Below, piece by piece: positions 33,755-41,716 of a stretch of 64,000 nt of DNA; position 1 is the stretch's first letter; each line of letters begins with the position of its first letter. Location of the stretch: NCBI RefSeq assembly GCF_023634065.1, contig NZ_JALKCV010000019.1:1-64000 (forward strand), read 5' to 3'. The position numbers and the translations under genes are program-made. Source of the stretch: Microbulbifer litoralis (GTDB lineage Bacteria > Pseudomonadota > Gammaproteobacteria > Pseudomonadales > Cellvibrionaceae). The notes under the pieces are model-generated. The model was not told the origin of the DNA. It worked only from the letters and a program-made list of their open reading frames with translations, and ran no database searches.

Positions 33755-35638
33755 ATGAGTCTCGCCCCCGTGGATCTGCTGGTCATCGGTGTCTACCTGC
33801 TCGCCTCGCTGGTGATTGGCATCTGGGTCTCGCGCAAGGCGTCCGCGAATATCCAGAGTTACTTTCTCGGCGGCAACCGGCTGCCCTGGTACTACCTGGG
33901 GTTGTCCAATGCCTCCGGCCAGTTCGACATCTCCGGCACCATGTGGATGGTGTACCTGCTGTTTATCTACGGCCTAAAAAGCGTCTATATCCCGTGGCTG
34001 TGGCCGGCCTTCAACCAGGTTTTCCTGATGGTTTTCCTGTCCCTGTGGCTGCGCCGCTCGGGCGTGATGACCGGCGCGGCCTGGATCCGCTTCCGCTTTG
34101 GCGAGGGGCGCGGGGCCGAACTCTCGCACCTGATCATCGTCGCCTTCGCGCTGCTGGTGGTGCTGGGCTACCTGGCCTACGGCTTTGTCGGCATCGGCAA
34201 GTTCGCGGCCGCCTTCATGCCCTGGCAGCTGTCCGCGGATACCCACACCAACGAAATCATTTACGGCCTGATCCTGACCGCCATCACCGCCGTGTATGTG
34301 GTGAAGGGCGGCATGTTCGGCGTGGTGCTGACGGAGGTCATGCAGTTTGTGGTGATGACCATTGCCTGTATCGCCATCGGCCTGATCGCGATGGTCCAGG
34401 TGTCGCCGGAGATGCTGGCGGCGGCGGTGCCGGAGGGCTGGTTCAGTATGGGAATCAGCCACACCCTCGACCTGGACTGGAGCGGCCTCCTGGAGACGGC
34501 CAACCGGCGCATCGCCGACGATGGCTGGTCGCTGTTTTCGGTGTTCTTCATGCTGGTATTGTTGAAGGGCATCCTGCAGAGCCTGGCCGGCCCGGCGCCC
34601 AACTACGATATGCAGCGCATCCTGTCCGCGCGCACACCGGCGGAGGCGGCAAAAATGAGTGGCCTGGTGAGCCTGGTCATGCTGTTCCCGCGCTACATGA
34701 TGATCACCGGCCTCACCGTTCTGGCGCTGGTCTTCTTTACCGACGAGCTGCGCGCGATGGGCGACGCGGCGGACTTCGAACAGATACTGCCGTTTGCGCT
34801 GGCCAATTATGTCCCCGAGGGATTGCTGGGGCTGGTCATGGCCGGCCTGCTGGCGACCTTCATGTCCTCCTTTGCCGCCACCACCAACTCCGCGCCGGCC
34901 TATGTGGTCAACGATATCTACAAGCGCTATTTCAATCGCGACGCCGAACAGAAAACCTATGTGCGGATGAGTTACCTGGTGTCGGTGCTGTTCGTGCTGC
35001 TGGGCACCGGTATCGGCCTGTTTGCGCCGTCGCTGAACGACATCATCCTGTGGATCGTGGGCGCGCTCTATGGCGGCTATACCGCGGCCAATATTCTCAA
35101 GTGGTACTGGTGGCGGATGAACGGCTTCGGCTACTTCTACGGCATGCTCGCCGGCCTGCTCGCGGCGGTGCCATTGATGTTTACCGAGCTGTCGCCGCTG
35201 TACGCCTTCCCGGCCCTGTTTGCGCTCTGCATGGCCGCCTGTATCGCCGGTTCGTTGCTGACCGAGGCGGACGACATGGAAACCCTGAAGGCGTTCTATT
35301 TCAAGACGCGGCCCTGGGGATTCTGGGCGCCGGTGTACGAGGCGCTCAGGCGGGAGCAACCGCAATTGCAACGCAACCCGGATTGCGTGCGGGACCTGGT
35401 CAACTGCGTTGTGGGGATCGTCTGGCACACAGCCCTGACTGCCGCGCCTATCTTTCTGGTCATCCAGAAATGGACGGCGTTCTCCATCGCCATGGCCACA
35501 GTCGCACTGACCAGCGCATTCCTCTGGAAAAACTGGTACCGGCGGCTGCGCAGCGACCCGGATGCCGACACCGATACTGGCGGCGGCGAAATCCATGGCG
35601 GTGCCAGCGGGCAGCGGCCCCCGGTAACCGCGAGTTGA
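33755..35638 (+). CDS. SSS-family sodium:sugar symporter
   Basis: A 627-residue inner-membrane transporter of the solute:sodium symporter family with about 14 hydrophobic helices. The N-terminal [29 protein letters not shown] contains the conserved helix-1 unwound region. The [28 protein letters not shown] segment is the helix with Ser/Thr sodium ligands. First gene of the symporter-GH130-epimerase-GH5 operon. It likely carries mannobiose or mannose into the cell; no direct evidence fixes the sugar. Confidence 0.88.
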   Translation: MSLAPVDLLVIGVYLLASLVIGIWVSRKASANIQSYFLGGNRLPWYYLGLSNASGQFDISGTMWMVYLLFIYGLKSVYIPWLWPAFNQVFLMVFLSLWLRRSGVMTGAAWIRFRFGEGRGAELSHLIIVAFALLVVLGYLAYGFVGIGKFAAAFMPWQLSADTHTNEIIYGLILTAITAVYVVKGGMFGVVLTEVMQFVVMTIACIAIGLIAMVQVSPEMLAAAVPEGWFSMGISHTLDLDWSGLLETANRRIADDGWSLFSVFFMLVLLKGILQSLAGPAPNYDMQRILSARTPAEAAKMSGLVSLVMLFPRYMMITGLTVLALVFFTDELRAMGDAADFEQILPFALANYVPEGLLGLVMAGLLATFMSSFAATTNSAPAYVVNDIYKRYFNRDAEQKTYVRMSYLVSVLFVLLGTGIGLFAPSLNDIILWIVGALYGGYTAANILKWYWWRMNGFGYFYGMLAGLLAAVPLMFTELSPLYAFPALFALCMAACIAGSLLTEADDMETLKAFYFKTRPWGFWAPVYEALRREQPQLQRNPDCVRDLVNCVVGIVWHTALTAAPIFLVIQKWTAFSIAMATVALTSAFLWKNWYRRLRSDPDADTDTGGGEIHGGASGQRPPVTAS

Positions 35639-35675
35639 TAGCGCTGAAAAACCGATAATTTCTGACAGGTTATTT

Positions 35676-36851
35676 ATGACAACCCACCTCGATAAAGTGC
35701 GCGCCCTGTTGGCGCACCAGGAACAGCTGCTCGGCAGGGAAAATATACCGGCCGGGGATGACAACGGCATTTTCCGGCGCTGGCGGAATCCGGTCGTCAC
35801 CCGCGAACATGTGCCGGTGCACTGGCGCTACGATCTGCACGAGCCCAGCAATCCGCACCTGATGGAGCGCCTCGGTATCAACGCCACCTTCAATGCCGGC
35901 GCGATCAAACTGGATGGCAGCTACCTGCTCGCGGTACGCGTGGAAGGCGTGGACAGGAAATCGTTTTTCGCTATTGCCGAAAGTGACAGCGGCGTGGATG
36001 GCTTTCGCTTCCGGGACAAACCGGTGCAGATGCCGGAAACCGGGGATCCGGATACCAATGTCTACGATATGCGCCTCACCCGGCACGAAGACGGCTGGAT
36101 CTACGGTCTCTTCTGCACCGAGCGCAAGGATCTCAGTCAACCGGGAGATGCCACTGCCGCCGTCGCCCAGTGCGGCATCGCCCGCACCCGCGACCTGGAA
36201 AACTGGCAGCGGTTGCCGGACCTGGTGACCCACAGCGGCCAGCAGCGCAACGTGGTGCTGCACCCGGAATTCGTCGACGGGAAATACGCGCTCTACACGC
36301 GGCCCCAGGACGGTTTTATCAGCGTCGGCAGCGGCGGAGGCATCGGCTGGGGGCTGACCGACTCGATGGAAGGGGCCGAGGTACTCGATGAAACCCTGGT
36401 GGATTCCAGGCAATACCACACCATCAGCGAGGTCAAGAACGGCCAGGGCCCGGCGCCGATCAAGACCGGAAAGGGCTGGCTGCACCTGGCACACGGCGTG
36501 CGCAACACCGCCGCCGGCCTGCGCTACGTGCTCTACCTGTTCATGACGCACCCGGAGCGGCCCTGGGAGGTGATCCACCGCCCCGCTGGCCACTTTATCG
36601 CACCGCAGGGCGGCGAGCGCGTGGGGGATGTCTCCAACGTGGTATTCAGTAACGGCTGGATCGAAGACGGGGGCCGCGTGTTTATCTACTACGCCTCCTC
36701 GGACACCCGCCTGCATGTGGCCACCACGACCGTGGATCAGCTGCTGGACTACTGTCTGCACACCCCGGAGGACGGGTTGCGCTCGGCCAGTTCGGTGGCC
36801 AGCAGGATCGAGCTGATCGAGCGCAACGCTGCGGTACTCAGGGATCTCTGA
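35676..36851 (+). CDS. GH130 4-O-beta-D-mannosyl-D-glucose phosphorylase
   Basis: A 391-residue five-blade beta-propeller enzyme. NVYDMRL places the catalytic Asp131, the same residue number as in the characterised Bacteroides enzyme. [21 protein letters not shown] and [11 protein letters not shown] are strongly conserved GH130_1 stretches. It should split mannosylglucose with phosphate into mannose 1-phosphate and glucose. Cytoplasmic: no signal peptide. The next gene, an epimerase, would supply its substrate from mannobiose. Its stop is directly followed by the epimerase start. Confidence 0.93.
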   Translation: MTTHLDKVRALLAHQEQLLGRENIPAGDDNGIFRRWRNPVVTREHVPVHWRYDLHEPSNPHLMERLGINATFNAGAIKLDGSYLLAVRVEGVDRKSFFAIAESDSGVDGFRFRDKPVQMPETGDPDTNVYDMRLTRHEDGWIYGLFCTERKDLSQPGDATAAVAQCGIARTRDLENWQRLPDLVTHSGQQRNVVLHPEFVDGKYALYTRPQDGFISVGSGGGIGWGLTDSMEGAEVLDETLVDSRQYHTISEVKNGQGPAPIKTGKGWLHLAHGVRNTAAGLRYVLYLFMTHPERPWEVIHRPAGHFIAPQGGERVGDVSNVVFSNGWIEDGGRVFIYYASSDTRLHVATTTVDQLLDYCLHTPEDGLRSASSVASRIELIERNAAVLRDL

Positions 36852-38168
36852 GTGGCGACTATGGAGGATGTATTGATTCAATCGAGCGGGGAGGAAGCGG
36901 AGAGCGGCCTCGAGCACCTGTTACCGGAATTCGACAGCCATCTTCTGTCCATTGCCGGGTGGTGGAAAGACCACGCGGTGGATCGCGAGCGCGGCGGCTT
37001 CCATGGCGAGGTCAGTGTGCACAATGTGCCGCGCGCGCAGGCGGACAAGGGCGTGGTGCTGAATGCGCGTATCCTGTGGTTCTTCAGCGAAGTGAGCCTG
37101 TACCTGGAGCGCAACGGGCGCGATGCGACTGATTACCGCGCGCTGGCGGAGCGCGCCTGCAACTACCTGCTGGACCATTTCGACGATCGCGAACACGGCG
37201 GCGCTTTCTGGGCGCTGGATTACCGCGGTCGGATGACAGAGAGCAGGAAGCAGACCTACGCCCAGGCATTCTGCATCTATGCGCTGGCGGGCTATCACCG
37301 CCTGACCGGCTGCGGGCGCGCGCTGGAAAAGGCCATGGCGTACTTCCACCTGGTGGAGACACACTGTGTCGATCGCGAGCGCGGCGGTTACCTGGAAGCG
37401 GTGGCCAGAGACTGGTCCGCGGTTTCCGACTATCGCCTGAGTGAGAAGGATCTCAACGCACCCAAGACCATGAACAATCACCTGCATGTGCTGGAGGCCC
37501 TGACGGGACTCTGCCGTGTGCACCCGGTCGGCGAAGTCAGGGCGGCGCTGCACAACAGCATTGTCTGGTTCTGCGAAAAAATCATCGATGCACAGAGCGG
37601 CCACCTGCGCCTGTTCCTGGATGCCGACTGGCGGGATATCTCCCCGGGCTATTCCTACGGCCACGATATCGAGGGGAGCTGGCTGCTGATGGAGGCGCTG
37701 GAAATGCTCGGCGACCGCCAGCTGTTACGGCAATACGAACCCCTGGCGCGGGCCCTGGGAGAATCCTGCCTGCGGGAGGGCGTCGGCAGCATGGGCCAGT
37801 TGCTGGACCACTTCGATTTTGAAATCCGCTCGCGCTGTGTCGACGCCGAGTGGTGGGTGCAGGCAGAGGCGTTGGTGGGATTCCTGAATCTCTGGCAGAT
37901 GACCGGTGACGGCCGCTACCGCACCGCTTTCGAAAATGTATGGAAATTTATCAAGGCCTTCCAGGTGGATCGGGAGGGCGGCGAGTGGCTCTACCATGCC
38001 TCGCTGGTGACCGCAGTCCGCGCCGACCAGCGCTACAAACTCGGTTTCTGGAAGGGGCCCTATCACAACGGTCGCGCAATGATGGAAGCGTATCGGCGAA
38101 TCGAACGTTTGCAAATGAAAAAAGAGAAACAGCCGGGGAGGGCAGAGAGCCGTGAACCATTGGATTAA
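36852..38168 (+). CDS. cellobiose/mannobiose 2-epimerase
   Basis: A 438-residue AGE-fold enzyme. It has the cellobiose 2-epimerase pattern: NARILWFFSEVSLY, RKQTYAQAFCIYALAGYHRLTG, KTMNNHLHVLEALTGL, SYGHDIEGSWLLMEALEML, and EWWVQAEALVGFLNLW. Active-site histidines sit in the NNHLH and GHD motifs. It should turn beta-mannobiose into mannosylglucose, which the upstream GH130 enzyme cleaves. The gene starts with GTG right after the phosphorylase stop, with AGGGA upstream. It has a 50-residue-scale N-terminal extension compared with some homologues. The GH5 gene overlaps its 3' end by 17 bases. Confidence 0.9.
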   Translation: MATMEDVLIQSSGEEAESGLEHLLPEFDSHLLSIAGWWKDHAVDRERGGFHGEVSVHNVPRAQADKGVVLNARILWFFSEVSLYLERNGRDATDYRALAERACNYLLDHFDDREHGGAFWALDYRGRMTESRKQTYAQAFCIYALAGYHRLTGCGRALEKAMAYFHLVETHCVDRERGGYLEAVARDWSAVSDYRLSEKDLNAPKTMNNHLHVLEALTGLCRVHPVGEVRAALHNSIVWFCEKIIDAQSGHLRLFLDADWRDISPGYSYGHDIEGSWLLMEALEMLGDRQLLRQYEPLARALGESCLREGVGSMGQLLDHFDFEIRSRCVDAEWWVQAEALVGFLNLWQMTGDGRYRTAFENVWKFIKAFQVDREGGEWLYHASLVTAVRADQRYKLGFWKGPYHNGRAMMEAYRRIERLQMKKEKQPGRAESREPLD

Positions 38169-39753
38169 CCTGGCCGGGCTCAGCCTGGCACTGATCGCGG
38201 CGGGGGCCGGCGCTTCAACCGATGGACTGCCGGATCACTGCCGGGTGCCGGAGTTGCCCGGCAGTGAGCATCGCGCGCCGGATTTCGATGGCTTCGAGCA
38301 TTTTATCACCCGCGACGGCTACCGCTTGATGGATGGCGGGCAGCCATTGCGCTTTATCGGCCTGCACGCCACCGAGTTGCACCGGATCGAGGACGATGTC
38401 GCCTCGGCCTCCAGCACCCTCGGCAAGGCCGATCATTTCCGCTGGCCGACCGCGCGCGAGCAGGACAACTGGATCCGCTCGCTGGTCTACAGCGGCCACA
38501 CGGCCACCCGGATTTACACCCTGTCAGTGGACGATATCGCGCTGCCGCAATCGGTGCGTGCGAACATGCCGGCGCATATCGTGCGGGATCCGGACAGCGG
38601 CGAGATACGGTTGGATGAGACCGCAATGCGGGTGTTCGACCGTATGGTGTACCTGGCGGGCAGGCACGGCCTGCGATTGATCGTGCCGGTCATCGATCAC
38701 TGGAGCTGGTGGGGCGGCCGGCGCGAACTGGCGAAAATGGTCGGCGAGGCGGACCGGGTCACACAGGAATCCGGCCCGCTGTACGATGTCGACAGCAAAA
38801 CCTATGCGGCCTACCGGCGTATCGTCGAACAGTTGCTGACCCGGAAAAATACCTGCACCGGCCGCGAATACCGCAAGGAAAAAGCCATCATGGCCTGGGA
38901 GACCGGCAACGAGCTGCGCGGCACCAACCGGGAATTCCTGGCCAGGACCGCGGCGCTGATCAAACGGCTGGCGCCGGACCAGCTGCTGATCGACGGCGAC
39001 CAGCAGGCGGACAACACCAATCCGGCGGACGTGGCGACGGTGGAAAACGGCGAGTTTCTCGGCCTGCTGGATCCGAATGTGGATATCCAGTCCAACCACT
39101 ACTACGGCAGCTATATGTCGCCGGACGTGGTGCGACGCCAGGCGACGCTGGCGAAAAAATTCAACAAGCCGCTGTTTATCGGCGAATACGGCCTGGAAAA
39201 AATGGCCGCTATCCGCGCGGTAACCGAGGCCTGGGTGAGCGAGCCGGCGGTGGCCGGCGGCCTGGTGTGGGGATTCCGCGGCCGGCGGGAGACCGGTGGC
39301 TTCTACTGGCACCGGGAATTCAACGGCCATATGAGTTATCACCTGCCCGGGTTCCCGGCCAACCGGGACAACCAGGAGGCGCCGGTGATCGGCCTGATTC
39401 GCGAGATGCAGGCGCGGATTACCGGCGACGCGCGCGCGAAACATTTCGCCGCGCACTGGCCCGAGCCGGCGGCGCCACTGTTGCACCCGGTGGGGCCGAA
39501 CGGTGAGATCAACTGGATGGGAGCGCCCACCGGGCAGAGTTATCGGCTGTATCGCTCTGACGATGGCGGCGAAAGCTGGGCGCTGCTGGAGCGGGAACTG
39601 ACCGACGGTCGCAATGGCTGGAATCCGGCGGAAATGGATCTGTACCGGGACGAGGCGGTGCCGGAGGACGGTTGCTATCGCTATCGGCTGGTGGCGGTCA
39701 ACGAAGCGGGCAAATCGCCGCCGTCCAATATGCAAAGCTATTGCGGCAATTAA
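38152..39753 (+). CDS. exported GH5-family glycoside hydrolase (mannanase type)
   Basis: A 533-residue protein with a signal peptide ending near residue 21. The TIM-barrel catalytic domain spans about 50-430. The acid/base Glu254 is in AWETGNELRG and the nucleophile Glu345 in FIGEYGLEK. A fibronectin-III-like tail (about 448-533, EINWMGAPTGQSYRLYRSDDGGESW) follows. It is distinct from the GH5 enzyme at 39935, so the two probably differ in specificity. The GTG start overlaps the epimerase by 17 bases, so it is the last gene of the symporter operon. Confidence 0.85.
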   Translation: MNHWINLAGLSLALIAAGAGASTDGLPDHCRVPELPGSEHRAPDFDGFEHFITRDGYRLMDGGQPLRFIGLHATELHRIEDDVASASSTLGKADHFRWPTAREQDNWIRSLVYSGHTATRIYTLSVDDIALPQSVRANMPAHIVRDPDSGEIRLDETAMRVFDRMVYLAGRHGLRLIVPVIDHWSWWGGRRELAKMVGEADRVTQESGPLYDVDSKTYAAYRRIVEQLLTRKNTCTGREYRKEKAIMAWETGNELRGTNREFLARTAALIKRLAPDQLLIDGDQQADNTNPADVATVENGEFLGLLDPNVDIQSNHYYGSYMSPDVVRRQATLAKKFNKPLFIGEYGLEKMAAIRAVTEAWVSEPAVAGGLVWGFRGRRETGGFYWHREFNGHMSYHLPGFPANRDNQEAPVIGLIREMQARITGDARAKHFAAHWPEPAAPLLHPVGPNGEINWMGAPTGQSYRLYRSDDGGESWALLERELTDGRNGWNPAEMDLYRDEAVPEDGCYRYRLVAVNEAGKSPPSNMQSYCGN

Positions 39754-39783
39754 GCGGATCCAGTTTTGGGACACGGCACAAAG

Positions 39784-39819
39784 CTGATTTTGCCTGTGGG
39801 AGCCTGCAGGCAAAATCAG
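39784..39819. repeat. 13-bp perfect stem-loop between the two GH5 genes
   Basis: CTGATTTTGCCTG and CAGGCAAAATCAG flank a 10-base loop just after the first GH5 gene. No uridine tract follows. Confidence 0.7.
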
Positions 39820-39823
39820 ATTC

Positions 39824-39899
39824 GTAGGATGGGCAAAGCGCAGTGTGCCCATCGCTGCGGACTGATGGGCACGTCGCTGCGCTCCTTTGCCCATCCTAC
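39824..39899. repeat. GTAGGATGGGCAAAG palindromic intergenic repeat, full copy
   Basis: The left arm (GTAGGATGGGCAAAGCGCAG...GCCCATC) and right arm (GATGGGCAC...CTTTGCCCATCCTAC) are inverted copies spanning 76 bases between convergent GH5 genes. A partial copy is at 12011-12038. Confidence 0.85.
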
Positions 39900-39934
39900 A
39901 AGGCTGCCTGCAGGCGAAAATCCGCAAGGCCGTG

Positions 39935-41236
39935 TCAATTATCGCCGAGCGCACCCAGCGTCTGCGCATGTGCCTGGATAATCCCGAGCGTTTCCGTATC
40001 GGTATCGAATACTGAATTGAGACCCTGCGGTTCCTGTGGTGGGTCGCCGATAAAGTCGTCGCCCGGGCGCCACAGATAATCTTCGCTGTCGCTGCGGCCG
40101 TAGCCGCCGAAAGTCCAGATATTGGAGCCCACCAGCGGGCCGCCGTTGCGGCTGTTGTGCTCGATCACGCCGTAGACTTCCCGCAGGAACGAATCCCGGT
40201 AATCGGTACTGCTCTGCGGCGAGAAGCTGCCGCCGTCGCGTTCAACCCCGAATTCCTCCAGCACCAGCGGTTTGTCCAGTTCGCCGGCGACCTCGATATG
40301 CTGTTGCAGGTAGTCGCGGGATTTCTCCAGCGCATCGGGAAAGGTTTTCTCCGGATTGTGGATATCGAACCAGCCCCAGTTTTTTATCCACAGGTGGACG
40401 GTCAGGTAGTCGATGGCCGGCGTGTCATGGGCGCGGATATAGAGGGACCTGCGCTCCTGGCTGCCAAACACGCCCTCGCTGCCGCTGCTGACCAGCTGCT
40501 TCGGTGCCATCGCCCCGATCGCTGCGGCGGAGTCGTGCACCCAGTCGATATAGTCCCGGGCGTGCTGCGGCCGGAAGGTGGCGCCGCCGGGCCTGGGTTC
40601 ATTGGCCAGTTGCCAGGCCATGATGGTGGGGTCGTCGCGGTAGTGCAGGCCGCTGATGGTATTTTCCCGCTCGGTCAGTGTGCGCACGGCGGAGAGGTAC
40701 TGATCCTGGCAGGGGTCGCAGCGGTAGAAATCCGACGCGCTATCCATATAGGCATCCCAGCGGCCGCTCTCGTCCGGGTCGATGATTTCGGTATCCGTGT
40801 GCCAGGCCAGGTACTGTGTCATGCCGCCGGACCACTGCCAGAAGTTGGTGAGGTAGAGAACCGCCTTCATGTCGCGCTTGCGCAACTCGACCAGCAGCCG
40901 GTCCAGCCCCTGCTGTAATGGTTCATCGAACTTGCCCGGTGCGCGGATCACTGCCGGCGAGACGCTGCGGGACTGGGTGCTGTCTTCCGACAGCGCCAGC
41001 ACGCGCAGGTTGACGATGCCGCGGTCGCGCAACAGGTCCAGTTCGCGCGCCAGGCGTTCGGGATCCGTGGCCGCCAGGTAGCCGCCGTGCCAGTAGTTGG
41101 CGCCGGCGTAGCGGTAGGTGTCGCCATCCAGTGTGAACTGGCCGTCCTCCACCCGGACGAACCCCGCTGGCGACGCCAGCAGTTTGCCGGCCAGCAGCAG
41201 GCCGGTGGCGAAAGCCAAGAGCTGTTTTATTTTCAT
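39935..41236 (-). CDS. exported GH5_7-like beta-mannanase
   Basis: A 433-residue endo-1,4-beta-mannanase type protein with a signal peptide ending near residue 22. The TIM barrel includes GANYWHGGYLA, LYLTNFWQWSGGM, IMAWQLANEPRPG (acid/base Glu213) and LVLEEFGVERDGG (nucleophile Glu327 or Glu328). HLWIKNWGWF supplies aromatic subsite walls. It probably cuts mannan backbone chains outside the cell or in the periplasm. It is divergent from the TonB receptor and shares the operators at 41349-41611. Confidence 0.92.
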   Translation of the reverse strand: MKIKQLLAFATGLLLAGKLLASPAGFVRVEDGQFTLDGDTYRYAGANYWHGGYLAATDPERLARELDLLRDRGIVNLRVLALSEDSTQSRSVSPAVIRAPGKFDEPLQQGLDRLLVELRKRDMKAVLYLTNFWQWSGGMTQYLAWHTDTEIIDPDESGRWDAYMDSASDFYRCDPCQDQYLSAVRTLTERENTISGLHYRDDPTIMAWQLANEPRPGGATFRPQHARDYIDWVHDSAAAIGAMAPKQLVSSGSEGVFGSQERRSLYIRAHDTPAIDYLTVHLWIKNWGWFDIHNPEKTFPDALEKSRDYLQQHIEVAGELDKPLVLEEFGVERDGGSFSPQSSTDYRDSFLREVYGVIEHNSRNGGPLVGSNIWTFGGYGRSDSEDYLWRPGDDFIGDPPQEPQGLNSVFDTDTETLGIIQAHAQTLGALGDN

Positions 41237-41348
41237 TTATTTTCTCCATCACTGGCAGTAACGATTTGTCGGTCTTCTCCCGGTCGCGGGCGCATCGCTG
41301 TCGAATCGGCCCTTTCCGCGAGCGGTCGCGCCCATTGAAGCAGATATT

Positions 41349-41362
41349 TGTAACCGGTTACA
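41349..41362. promoter_or_regulatory. LacI-family operator, copy 4
   Basis: A perfect TGTAACCGGTTACA, 113 bases upstream of the GH5_7 start in the divergent gap 41237-41716. Confidence 0.85.
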
Positions 41363-41446
41363 TTATTTGGCGCCTAATTCATGATTCTTGTTGGTGCCCG
41401 CCGCTTTTGCAATTGCACTGATGCGGTGCCTGTAATAAAGTCGAAA

Positions 41447-41460
41447 TGGAACCGGTTACA
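41447..41460. promoter_or_regulatory. LacI-family operator, copy 5 (one mismatch)
   Basis: TGGAACCGGTTACA differs from the consensus at one position. It lies between the two perfect copies at 41349 and 41598. Confidence 0.75.
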
Positions 41461-41597
41461 TAAAGCCCTGTTTTACTCGCTGTTGTTACCCGCGACGGGT
41501 GAATCGGGTCGGTTTCGGGCCGTTTCCGGCGCCGGATTTCCCATCGGGGGAAATATGCGCCGGGCAGGCTGCAGGCCTGCCGCAGTCGGCGTCAAAA

Positions 41598-41611
41598 TGT
41601 AACCGGTTACA
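41598..41611. promoter_or_regulatory. LacI-family operator, copy 6
   Basis: A perfect TGTAACCGGTTACA, about 106 bases upstream of the TonB receptor ATG. Three operators in about 260 bp control both divergent genes. Confidence 0.85.
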
Positions 41612-41716
41612 ATGCGCAATAGCAGGGACGCGCCCGATGCGCACGCGATGATGAGTTACCCCAGTGCCCGCTGCTGGTGCACTGCCAAAAGCAAGATAAT
41701 AAAGAGGGGAATCAAT

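Noticed and set aside
39784-39819. Rho-independent terminator between the GH5 genes
   Set aside because: The stem is perfect but no uridine tract follows in either direction; it is kept as a repeat hairpin.
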